This document shows positions 14,714 to 22,489 of a stretch of 29,151 nucleotides of DNA, in pieces. This stretch comes from an uncultured Clostridium sp. (lineage in GTDB: Bacteria > Bacillota_A > Clostridia > TANB77 > CAG-508): positions 1 through 29,151 of the forward strand of contig CAMLYR010000010.1 of the NCBI GenBank assembly GCA_946491915.1. Reading direction: 5' to 3'. Positions within the stretch are counted from its first letter, which is position 1. Each line of letters opens with the position of its first letter. The notes beneath the pieces were generated by a model that was not told the DNA's origin, made no database searches, and saw nothing but the letters and a program-made list of their open reading frames with translations. The position numbers were made by a program, and so were the translations under genes.

Positions 14714-17077
14714 ATGAATACGCACTATATTTCAAAACTAGAATTTCATAAAGTATTAGAAAATTTAAGTATGCATTGTTCTACCTATTTAGGAAAAGAA
14801 CTTGCTCTTAATTTACAAATATGTAATGATGCTAATATTGTAAAGCAAAAATTAGCTGAGACAGAAGAAGCTGTAAATATAATCTATAAAAATTCAACTC
14901 CTTCTTTTTCTGATATTCAAGATATTCAAATCTATCTCATTAATTTAGAAAGCTCTCAAAGTTTACCAATAAAAGGCTTATTGGACTTGAATACCATTTT
15001 TCTATGTAGCAGAGATTTAAAAACTTATTTTTCAAAAGACTATATCAATAAAGAAGACTTCCCAATTCTAGAAGGGCTGTTTTCTAGTTTATATACCAAT
15101 GAAGGTATCATCTCTAAGATTTCCTCTTCTATCATTGATGAAAATACAATAGATGACAAAGCTTCCCCAGAATTGCAAAAAATTAGAAAGAAAATTAGAA
15201 ATTTAGAACAAGACATCCGTTCTAAATTAAATGTGATGATTCACTCTTCTTCTTTTTCTAAATATGTACAAGAAAATGTAGTAACCATTCGAAATGACCG
15301 ATTTGTAATTCCCATCAAAGAAGAATATAGAAGTCAAGTAAAAGGGTTTGTACATGATGTTTCTAATGCTGGTTCTACTTTATTTATAGAACCTATCTCT
15401 ATATTTGAATTAAACAATGAAATCAATCAATTACGATTAGAGGAAGAAGTAGAAATAGAGAAAATATTACAACAATTAACTTCTCTTTTCTATCCCTATA
15501 TAGAAGAATTAAAAACAGATGTGGAAGTCATTGGTACTTTAGATTTTATATTTGCAAAAGCCAAATATTCTAAGGCAATTTCAGGAATCACCCCAACCAT
15601 TAATACCAAAAAAGAAATTCATTTTATCAATGCTAGACATCCTTTAATTGATCAAAATAAAGTGGTTCCCGTTTCTATAGAGCTTGGAAAAGATTTTACT
15701 ACATTATTAATTACTGGTCCAAATACAGGAGGAAAAACGGTTACTCTAAAAACCGTTGGTCTCCTTACTTGTATGGCCTGTAGTGGATTAAATATTCCAG
15801 CTGATGAGAAGTCTAGTATATTTGTATTTGAACATATCTTTGCTGATATTGGTGATGACCAAAGTATTGCTGATTCTTTAAGTACATTTTCTTCTCATAT
15901 GACCAATATCGTGGATATTACAAAACATGCCAATGAAAATTCCTTAATTTTAGTAGACGAATTAGGTTCTGGTACTGACCCAGTAGAAGGTGCCAATTTA
16001 GCCATTTCTATATTAGACTATTTTAAAAATATTGGTTCCCTTACGATTGCCACTACCCATTATCAAGAATTAAAAAAATATGCGATGACCACTCCTGGAT
16101 TTGAAAATGCTTCTGTTGAATTTGATGTTGAGACTTTATCACCTACTTATAAACTATTAATTGGTGTTCCTGGAAAAAGTAATGCTTTTGAAATTAGTAA
16201 AAAATTAGGTTTAGATACCTCTATTATTCAAAAAGCCAAAAACCTTATGTCTTCAAATGATATCACTTTTGAAGAGCTTTTAAAAAATATTTATGATGAT
16301 AAACAATTGATTGAAAAAGAAAAAGAAAAGATTTTAGCAGAATCTGAACAAATCACTAGATTAAAAGAAAAATTACAAAGAGAAAATCTAGAAAAAGAAA
16401 AACAAGAAAAAGAAATGATTAATAATGCAAAAATAAAAGCAAGAAATATTTTATTAGAAGCTAAAGAAGATGCCAATGAAATGATTAAAGAATTGTCAAA
16501 TATAAAGGATTCTAAGGAGATAAATACTTTAAGAAATGCTTTTAATAAAAAAATTAAAGATATTCAATTAGAACCAAATATTTCTGATAATACTGCTAAC
16601 ACCAATTCTCTTTCTAAAGAAGAAATTCAACCAGGAAAAGAAGTTTTTGTTACTTCATTTAATCAAAATGGAATCATTCTTTCCCATGTTTCTAGAAATA
16701 ATGACGTTCAAGTACAAATTGGTAGTATGAAAATGAATGTAAAATTAGATGTTTTACAAAATCCTAAAGCACTTCATAATTCTAACTCTACTAAAAATAT
16801 GCATACCTCTTCTCACATTTCTAAAAGTAGAAATATTAAACCAGAAATTAATGTAATTGGTATGAATGTAGAAGAAGCCAATTTTATAATTGATAAATTT
16901 TTAGACGATTGTGCTTTGGCAAAATTAGAAACGGTTAGAATTATTCATGGAAAAGGTACTGGTAAATTAAAAAATGGTATTCACCAATTTTTAAAAAACA
17001 ATTCTCATGTAAAATCTTTCCGATTAGGTACCTTTGGTGAAGGTGAAATGGGTGTAACGGTTGTTACATTAAAATAA
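14714..17077 (+). CDS. mutS2: MutS2 (RqcU-type) ATPase/endonuclease
   Basis: The 787-residue protein has the standard MutS2 plan. A lever and clamp region (about 1-310) is followed by the ABC-type ATPase with Walker A TGPNTGGKT near 334-342 and Walker B LILVDELGSGTDP near 411-423. A long coiled coil covers about 515-600, a small KOW-like beta domain about 635-680, and a C-terminal Smr domain about 712-787 with IHGKGTGKLKNG. MutS2 proteins suppress homologous recombination and, in Bacillus, split collided ribosomes for quality control. It lacks the mismatch-binding domain of MutS. The Smr motif is intact, so nuclease activity is possible. It appears to be transcribed alone. Confidence 0.97.
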   Translation: MNTHYISKLEFHKVLENLSMHCSTYLGKELALNLQICNDANIVKQKLAETEEAVNIIYKNSTPSFSDIQDIQIYLINLESSQSLPIKGLLDLNTIFLCSRDLKTYFSKDYINKEDFPILEGLFSSLYTNEGIISKISSSIIDENTIDDKASPELQKIRKKIRNLEQDIRSKLNVMIHSSSFSKYVQENVVTIRNDRFVIPIKEEYRSQVKGFVHDVSNAGSTLFIEPISIFELNNEINQLRLEEEVEIEKILQQLTSLFYPYIEELKTDVEVIGTLDFIFAKAKYSKAISGITPTINTKKEIHFINARHPLIDQNKVVPVSIELGKDFTTLLITGPNTGGKTVTLKTVGLLTCMACSGLNIPADEKSSIFVFEHIFADIGDDQSIADSLSTFSSHMTNIVDITKHANENSLILVDELGSGTDPVEGANLAISILDYFKNIGSLTIATTHYQELKKYAMTTPGFENASVEFDVETLSPTYKLLIGVPGKSNAFEISKKLGLDTSIIQKAKNLMSSNDITFEELLKNIYDDKQLIEKEKEKILAESEQITRLKEKLQRENLEKEKQEKEMINNAKIKARNILLEAKEDANEMIKELSNIKDSKEINTLRNAFNKKIKDIQLEPNISDNTANTNSLSKEEIQPGKEVFVTSFNQNGIILSHVSRNNDVQVQIGSMKMNVKLDVLQNPKALHNSNSTKNMHTSSHISKSRNIKPEINVIGMNVEEANFIIDKFLDDCALAKLETVRIIHGKGTGKLKNGIHQFLKNNSHVKSFRLGTFGEGEMGVTVVTLK

Positions 17078-17091
17078 CTATCCATAAATAC

Positions 17092-17191
17092 GTAAAAAAT
17101 AATGGTTTGAATTTATTTATATGTTGTATACAAAAAATGTTATATATGGTTAATATAAAAGTCGCTTTTTTTAATAAATTCAAACCATTAT
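17092..17191 (-). terminator. Hairpin between convergent mutS2 and secF
   Basis: A perfect 19-bp stem (17099-17117 with 17173-17191) closes a 55-base AT-rich loop. On the minus strand the stem runs straight into ATTTTTTACG, so it probably ends the secDF transcript. It may also slow the mutS2 transcript. Confidence 0.65.
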
Positions 17192-17213
17192 CTTTACAAG
17201 AGATAATTGCATT

Positions 17214-17891
17214 TTATTTCTTTTTATTTTTATCTTTATTTTCTTCTAAATTCTTTTTAGATAAATTCTTTTCAAACATATTTGTAATTCCAAATAAAGT
17301 TAATAAATATACTAATATTACCATTGGAATCGTTAATCTTCCGATTGGTATTCTTGTGATTGCTATCACACTAAATAATAATATTTGAGCTAATGCCATA
17401 ATTCCTATGCTTTTTGCAATTACTTTTGCTATATTTAATTTGTAATAACGAATTCCTAAATAAACTAATACAATAATAACCGCAATGACAAATGGAATGA
17501 TATATGGTTTTATAATATCTCTTCCTCTTGTATGTCCTATATCTTCTACTGTTGTATCTTCTGCAGTTAATTCTGTTCCATATTTTTCATTAATTTTTGT
17601 TATTAAATTACTTTTTTGTTCATCTGATATAGAAGTGGTTGTGATAGAAACAGAATCTTCAAAAACTTCTACTTTTTGTATCATGACTTTTTGATTTCCA
17701 AATACTTCATTTGTGATTTGTCTAATATCAGATATATTAAATTCTGTTTTCAAATATAATTCTACTCTTTGTGTATCTTGATATTTCAAATCAAAGTTAA
17801 ATCCTTTTACAGCAATCATGACAATTCCTGCTATGATTACTAATGCAATTAATATAATTTTTAGTTGCTTACTTTTTATGAATTGTTTCAT
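17214..17891 (-). CDS. secF: SecF-like protein, short and divergent
   Basis: SecF pairs with SecD to help the Sec translocase pull proteins across the membrane. This 225-residue version has TM1 at about 11-28, an extracytoplasmic domain at about 30-125, and then only three more clear helices (about 128-147, 158-178, 188-205). Ordinary SecF has about 300 residues and six helices. The SecF hallmark around DFTGG after TM1 is replaced by FNFDLKY. The identification therefore rests mainly on its place 13 bases after secD, its layout, and the helix pair ending RIPIGRLTIPM. AGGAGG overlaps the end of secD. The C-terminus is a Lys-rich tail. Function may be reduced or specialised. Confidence 0.75.
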   Translation of the reverse strand: MKQFIKSKQLKIILIALVIIAGIVMIAVKGFNFDLKYQDTQRVELYLKTEFNISDIRQITNEVFGNQKVMIQKVEVFEDSVSITTTSISDEQKSNLITKINEKYGTELTAEDTTVEDIGHTRGRDIIKPYIIPFVIAVIIVLVYLGIRYYKLNIAKVIAKSIGIMALAQILLFSVIAITRIPIGRLTIPMVILVYLLTLFGITNMFEKNLSKKNLEENKDKNKKK

Positions 17892-17904
17892 CTGTAAATA
17901 CCTC

Positions 17905-19434
17905 CTATTTTTCTGCTTTTACTTTTAACATTGTTGCTGTAATCAAATAATTATATAAAGCAATTAAAGTAATTCCCCAGAACATTACCATTCCAAAGCT
18001 ACTAATCGTTGTCCAACTGATAAAACAAAATACAATCACAGATATGCAAATTGGTATTAGTTTTATAAAGAATTCTTTGTAACTTTCTTTTATTCCTTCT
18101 TTTACAGTTGCTAATTTTTTACTATCTTCACTTTTCTTGATTGTTGATAATATTTTATTGATAAATATATAGTTTAATATAATTGTTACGATAATTCCAA
18201 CAATTCCTTGAATAGAAATACTTACATTTGTATATCGAATCACTAATAAGTATAAACTAATTAATCCAATAAACGCAATTGTTGATAATAATCCATTAAC
18301 TCTATATCTAGCAATTAATATAATAAATCCTATTAAAAGAACAATTCCAATTGCTATGGCTAAATATTCAATATGTGTATTTGTTATATCTGATAATATA
18401 TATTCATTTAAGTCCACATCATATTGTATTGGTAACTTTCCTGAATCTAATACACTTGCTATTGATGAAGCTTGTGATATATTATCTTGTAAAGTAGTTA
18501 CATCTGTTGTTGCACTTCCCATTGTTAATTGTAGTCTACCATTTTCTATTGGTTCATCAAAACTGGTTGTCATGATTTCTTCATCATCAATTTTTAATGT
18601 GATTTCTTTTGTTGTTTCTGTACTATCCTCAGTTGTATCTGTTTCATTTGAAGTTGTATCCTCAGTCGTGTTTTCTTCAGTTGTCGTATTCTCCGCAGTT
18701 GTGTTTTCTGCTTCTGTATTTGTTGTATTTTCTGTTGTATTCGTATCTTCTGATGTTGTGTTGGTTGTATCCTCATCAACTTCTACATAAGTATTACTAA
18801 TATTTTCTAGTTTTTCTGTACCTTGTTTATTAAACTCTATGTTTAAATATACTGTTGTTCCACTTGATGATGTTGAAGAATTTGATCCATACATAACATT
18901 TACTAGTTTGATGTCATTATTGTCCATTAATACTTCTTTTGTATCTGCATCAATGATTTCAAATTTTCCAACAGTATTCATATTGCTTACAAAATTATCT
19001 GTATACTCATTTTCTGGTATTTGAACTAAAATATCCCCTGTTTCATTGTCTAGAGATATTTCATATTCTCCTACTTTTTGTGTTTCTAATCTTTTAGAGA
19101 TAATTTCTTTTGATTTTTCATAGTTTTCTACTGTTAAGACATCTTCAGAATTGTTTGGTACACTCTCTTTGGTATATCCATTTTCTGCTAATTGTTCATC
19201 TGTCATTTCCTCGTCTGTTTCTACTTCATTTCCATCAGCATCTTTTATAACCTCTGTACTTTCTTTATTTACAGATAATCTTACATATCTTGCTCCATCC
19301 AAATCCATGTCTAATGCATAGTCTCTTACTTGGTTTTCCATTCTATTTTGTACTTGTGTGTACACTCCAAAAAATGAAACCATTGTTATTAAGATAATTA
19401 ATACAATCATTGTGATTATTTTTACTTTTTTCAT
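17905..19434 (-). CDS. secD: SecD-like protein with a Thr/Asn/Glu-rich insert
   Basis: This 509-residue SecD-like translocase subunit has TM1 at about 7-25, then DMDLDGARYVRL (the diverged form of the SecD DLxGG motif) and a P1 periplasmic-type domain. That domain includes the conserved block SIASVLDSGKLPIQYDV near 325-340, and five further helices follow from about 353 to 503. An unusual low-complexity insert at about 219-276, made almost only of Thr, Asn, Glu and Asp, interrupts the external domain. A run of Ser/Thr at 184-194 precedes it. AAGGAAAG is the ribosome site. It heads a two-gene unit with secF. Proton-driven assistance of export is the family role; the insert has no assigned role. 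Confidence 0.88.
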   Translation of the reverse strand: MKKVKIITMIVLIILITMVSFFGVYTQVQNRMENQVRDYALDMDLDGARYVRLSVNKESTEVIKDADGNEVETDEEMTDEQLAENGYTKESVPNNSEDVLTVENYEKSKEIISKRLETQKVGEYEISLDNETGDILVQIPENEYTDNFVSNMNTVGKFEIIDADTKEVLMDNNDIKLVNVMYGSNSSTSSSGTTVYLNIEFNKQGTEKLENISNTYVEVDEDTTNTTSEDTNTTENTTNTEAENTTAENTTTEENTTEDTTSNETDTTEDSTETTKEITLKIDDEEIMTTSFDEPIENGRLQLTMGSATTDVTTLQDNISQASSIASVLDSGKLPIQYDVDLNEYILSDITNTHIEYLAIAIGIVLLIGFIILIARYRVNGLLSTIAFIGLISLYLLVIRYTNVSISIQGIVGIIVTIILNYIFINKILSTIKKSEDSKKLATVKEGIKESYKEFFIKLIPICISVIVFCFISWTTISSFGMVMFWGITLIALYNYLITATMLKVKAEK

Positions 19435-19562
19435 TGTTTTCTTTCCTTTCCTTAATTATTAAAATATTACATATTTATTTTTAGCTTGTATTATAAAATT
19501 TTAAATCTTGCCTCAGTTTAGTATAACTCTACTTTTATCTTGATTCTTCATGTATGCTTTTC

Positions 19563-20223
19563 TTATAATAATTTTGTATTGTTAATAACCAATTCAAACC
19601 AGATTTTTAAATATTTGGCTGCATATTTACTCATCATGGTTCTATCCATAAAGATTTCAAAATAATCTAAAACTGGACATAATTTAGTATCTATTGTTAA
19701 ATTTAATATTACTTTTCTTTCTTCACTATTTAATTCCAAATTGGCATTGGTTACTGCATAATTTACTCTATCATGAATATCAAAAGTTGATAAATTTTGA
19801 TTTGTCACTCTATCTCTGTGCACATCTGATTTATCTGCTAATATTAGAGCTGCTGATATATCACTTACTGCTGTTCCTGTTTTTTCATCATGATTTCCAA
19901 TTGCCATCATAATTTCTGTTCTTTCTTCTACTGCCATTCCCATATCTTTTAAAATATTAAATGCCAAAATAGCTCCACTATGCGCATGGTCTACTCGATT
20001 AACACAATTTCCAATATCATGTAAATATCCTGCAATTTTTGCAAGTTCTACTGTTCTTTCTGGATAGCCTAATTTTTCTAAGATATCTCCTGCTCTCTTG
20101 GAAACAATAGAAATATGTCTATGACTATGTTCTGTGTATCCGAAGACCATCTAATTGTTTTTGAGCACCTTGTATTAAGGCTTCTACTTCTTCATTTTTT
20201 CTAACATCTTCTAAAGTAATCAT
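19563..20223 (-). pseudogene. HD-domain phosphohydrolase, frameshifted
   Basis: The gene encodes an HD-superfamily metal-dependent phosphohydrolase. The main frame (19563-20150) has the HD motif in GYLHDIG, the downstream AIGNHDEKTG and a final aspartate block ILADKSDVHRDRV. The proper start is ATG 20223 behind GGAGGG, giving MITLEDVRKNEEVEALIQ and so on. That frame runs into a stop at 20125-20127, after QLDGLRIHRT. Removing one T from the CTTC at about 20142-20145 restores QLDGLGYTEHSHRH, a natural join, and a protein of about 219 residues. As it stands only the part from Met 20150 could be made, without a ribosome site. It may be a sequence error. A promoter lies upstream. Confidence 0.8.
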
Positions 20224-20253
20224 TCATACCCTCCTTATCGTTAGTCTTTATAG

Positions 20254-20282
20254 ATTTTATATTAAATTGGAAAAAATATCAA
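20254..20282 (-). promoter_or_regulatory. Promoter of the HD-domain gene
   Basis: TTGATA (20277-20282), 17 bases, TAAAAT (20254-20259) on the minus strand, about 30 bases before the ATG at 20223. Confidence 0.6.
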
Positions 20283-20358
20283 CTGTTTTTGGTAATAATC
20301 ACGAAAAAACTGTATGTTTATCTGACATTTTTCTACACAGCGATACTCTAAACAAATT

Positions 20359-20384
20359 TTAGAATTGTAATTCTAAGTTTTTTT
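20359..20384 (+). terminator. Orphan plus-strand terminator-like hairpin
   Basis: TTAGAA/TTCTAA with a 6-base loop is followed by G and seven T. No plus-strand gene ends here, since the neighbour to the left reads the other way. It could close a short untranslated transcript or be chance in AT-rich DNA. Confidence 0.4.
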
Positions 20385-20411
20385 GCTTTTTTCTGAATTG
20401 TATAGTATGAT
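20383..20411 (+). promoter_or_regulatory. Possible promoter of the rRNA methyltransferase
   Basis: TTGCTT (20383-20388), 17 bases, TATGAT (20406-20411). The transcript would start near 20418 and carry the hairpin repeat at 20433-20479 in its leader. Confidence 0.45.
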
Positions 20412-20432
20412 ATGCATATATCTTTTTTATTG

Positions 20433-20479
20433 ACATCTGTGCATCAAATTCTTTGATTTTGTCAATGCATGCCTTTCTT
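20433..20479. repeat. Dispersed hairpin repeat, copy C
   Basis: This matches 2684-2730 at 39 of 47 positions. The stem GTGCAT/ATGCAT and the inner CAAA/TTTG pairing persist although bases differ. It lies in the leader of the methyltransferase gene, 32 bases before its ATG. Confidence 0.65.
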
Positions 20480-20511
20480 GCAAATATCAAAATAATTTTT
20501 TGGAGGAAACT

Positions 20512-21417
20512 ATGATAAACAATATACCTGAATTTCTATATCATCTATTACTAGAACAATATGGAGAACATTTAACAAATACTATTTTGGAAGGTTATTC
20601 CAAGAAGAGACCTGTAACTCTAAGAGCAAATACTTTAAAGACAAATATTGAAGATATAAAATCTGTTTTTAATGATTTACATTTTAGATATAAGGAAATC
20701 AGTTGGTATCAAGATGCTTTGATGATGGAAAATATCTTTGAAGAAGATATTAAAAATTTAGATATCTACAAAAACGGAGAAATCTATTTGCAAAGTTTAT
20801 CTTCTATGATACCACCACTTGTCATCTCTCCTAAAGAAAATGAAAACATCTTAGATATGGCTGCTGCTCCTGGTGGGAAAACAACACAAATGTTAGCTCT
20901 TTCTCAAAATAAAGCATTTATAACTGCTTGTGAAAAAAATAAAATTCGAGCAGAAAAATTACAATATAACTTAAATAAACAAGGCGCCAATAGAGTAAAT
21001 GTTATGATAAAAGATGCAAGGCAATTAGATGATTTCTTTTCCTTTGATAAAATTCTACTAGATGCCCCTTGTAGTGGTAGTGGAACGATTTCTATATTTG
21101 ATAAAAAATTAGAAACTACTTTTACAGAAGATTTAGTAAATCGTTCTTCAAAAGTGCAAGCTGATTTATTAACTAAAGCCATTACTTTGTTAAAACCTGG
21201 ACATGAAATGGTATATTCAACTTGCTCTATTTTAGCTAAGGAAAATGAAAATATTTTACAAAAATTTATTGATTTGAAACTAATTGAAATCTTACCAATT
21301 GATGTATCTGTTTTCACTGATGCTATCTTGTTACCTACTACTATAAAAGGTACTTTGTGTATTGGTCCATCTGATTTGTATGAAGGTTTTTTCGTTGCTA
21401 AGTTGAAGAAGTTATAA
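20512..21417 (+). CDS. RsmB/RsmF-like rRNA (cytosine-5) methyltransferase
   Basis: This SAM-dependent NOL1/NOP2/Sun-family enzyme would place m5C in ribosomal RNA. Of its 301 residues, the SAM-binding motif is LDMAAAPGGKTTQ near 114-126. The two cysteines of the mechanism are in DAPCSGSGT (Cys187) and YSTCS (Cys238), of which the latter two motifs are the family signature. An N-terminal RNA-recognition part precedes them (RPVTLRANTLKT). The protein lacks the C-terminal PUA-like extension of long RsmF and the NusB-like N-domain of RsmB, so the exact target base is open. ATG 20512 is chosen because GGAGG lies at 20502-20506; a TTG at 20500 overlaps that site. It is transcribed alone. Confidence 0.9.
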   Translation: MINNIPEFLYHLLLEQYGEHLTNTILEGYSKKRPVTLRANTLKTNIEDIKSVFNDLHFRYKEISWYQDALMMENIFEEDIKNLDIYKNGEIYLQSLSSMIPPLVISPKENENILDMAAAPGGKTTQMLALSQNKAFITACEKNKIRAEKLQYNLNKQGANRVNVMIKDARQLDDFFSFDKILLDAPCSGSGTISIFDKKLETTFTEDLVNRSSKVQADLLTKAITLLKPGHEMVYSTCSILAKENENILQKFIDLKLIEILPIDVSVFTDAILLPTTIKGTLCIGPSDLYEGFFVAKLKKL

Positions 21418-21472
21418 ATTAATTATTATATTTTTTAAACTGCTTAAATATAAAAAAGCTCTCATACAATAA

Positions 21473-21527
21473 AAGCTACTAATCCTGTTAAGGTCTCGTC
21501 TTTAGCAGATTAGTAGCTTGTTTTTTT
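21473..21527 (+). terminator. Strong terminator after the rRNA methyltransferase
   Basis: AAGCTACTAATC (21473-21484) pairs perfectly with 21508-21519, with a further imperfect inner stem, and is followed by G and seven T. Confidence 0.9.
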
Positions 21528-21546
21528 ATGTTGACTATGGTATAAT
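21518..21546 (+). promoter_or_regulatory. Promoter of the vWA/J-domain operon
   Basis: TTGTTT (21518-21523), a 17-base spacer and extended -10 TGGTATAAT (hexamer 21541-21546). The -35 overlaps the end of the preceding terminator. The leader is about 55 bases long. Confidence 0.6.
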
Positions 21547-21609
21547 GACTTCGTCACAATTTCGAAGAGGCAAATGCCTCAATATCTAACTATTTAAGGA
21601 GGATTTTTT

Positions 21610-22410
21610 ATGAGTAATAACTCAAATGGAACATCTAAGTTGGCATTATTACGCCAGAAGAGAAGTATCCAAAAAACAAATGAAGATGTTGACATTGAAA
21701 AGGCAATTGACGGCTTTGCTATGTCAATTGATACTCAAAAACTAATGGCAGATATTGCACAAAATTCTGCTTTGGTCAATTTGATTATTGATCGTAGCTA
21801 TTCAATGAGTGGAACTCCCGCAGCAATTGCACGGGAACTAAACGAATTTGCTATGAGACAAGCTGGAAAGCTGTATGAAACAAAGCTTTCTATTACAATG
21901 TTCAACAGTGAGGTTACCTCACTCTTTCAAAACGTAACCTGTAAACAATTCAAAATTTCCCCTTGGGAATGCTATGATGATACCAATATTTTTGATGCAG
22001 TAATAGTTGCTATTAGTGCAGTACAAAAAATAGATGCTAATCACAAATTGCATTTGGTAATAACAGATGGGAAAAACATTCACAGTAACCATTCATTGGA
22101 AGAATTTCGGAATTTGATTCATCAAAGAATTCAAGATGGCGAGCATATATTCTTATTGTATAATGACGAATATAGCAGCTCTCAAGAAACTTCTAAAGCA
22201 TATGCTGAGGAACTTGGAATTCCGGTTAACAATGCTGTAAACTTCAATCGCACTGGAGATGGTATCAAAATCATTTTTCAAGCAATTGAAACTTTGTTGG
22301 ACGGTCTTCGTTCCACTGGTACTGTTCCAAAGGATTGGGCCAAAGCAATCATTGCCCATAACAGTAATCCGTTAGGGGTTAAAGCAAGAGAAACTATGTA
22401 TCTTGAATAA
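21610..22410 (+). CDS. von Willebrand factor A domain protein
   Basis: The 266-residue cytosolic protein contains one vWA domain from about 53 to 235. Its metal-ion-dependent adhesion site is complete: D61, S63, S65 in DRSYSMSG, T125 in DDTN and D153 in ITDG. The 50 residues before it are charged and probably helical. There is no signal peptide, so it acts inside the cell, unlike surface adhesins. It broadly resembles the TerY-type vWA proteins found with stress and chaperone modules. AAGGAGG precedes the ATG. It is the first gene of a pair with the J-domain protein 79 bases downstream. Codons such as CGG and CCG are commoner here than in the neighbouring housekeeping genes. Partner and target unknown. 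Confidence 0.85.
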   Translation: MSNNSNGTSKLALLRQKRSIQKTNEDVDIEKAIDGFAMSIDTQKLMADIAQNSALVNLIIDRSYSMSGTPAAIARELNEFAMRQAGKLYETKLSITMFNSEVTSLFQNVTCKQFKISPWECYDDTNIFDAVIVAISAVQKIDANHKLHLVITDGKNIHSNHSLEEFRNLIHQRIQDGEHIFLLYNDEYSSSQETSKAYAEELGIPVNNAVNFNRTGDGIKIIFQAIETLLDGLRSTGTVPKDWAKAIIAHNSNPLGVKARETMYLE

Positions 22411-22421
22411 CAAGACAACTA

Positions 22422-22463
22422 GGGCACTACTCAAGAATACTGATATCTTAGTAATACCCTAAA
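22422..22463 (+). promoter_or_regulatory. Imperfect hairpin between vWA and J-domain genes
   Basis: AGGGCACTACT and AGTAATACCCT pair with two mismatches around an inner CAAGAATACTGATATCTT. It is followed by AAAAATTTTT. It could lower read-through into the second gene or protect one end of the RNA. Confidence 0.35.
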
Positions 22464-22489
22464 AATTTTTATAAACTGGAGGGATGTGA

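Noticed and set aside
18356..18790. A 144-codon plus-strand open frame rich in Val and Ser
   Set aside because: It mirrors the low-complexity Thr/Asn/Glu insert of secD and so is an artefact of that repeat.
21528..21610. Direct repeat of the tRNA-Gly 3' end as an island boundary
   Set aside because: I looked for the GCAGGTAGTGGG segment near the left edge of the island and did not see it.
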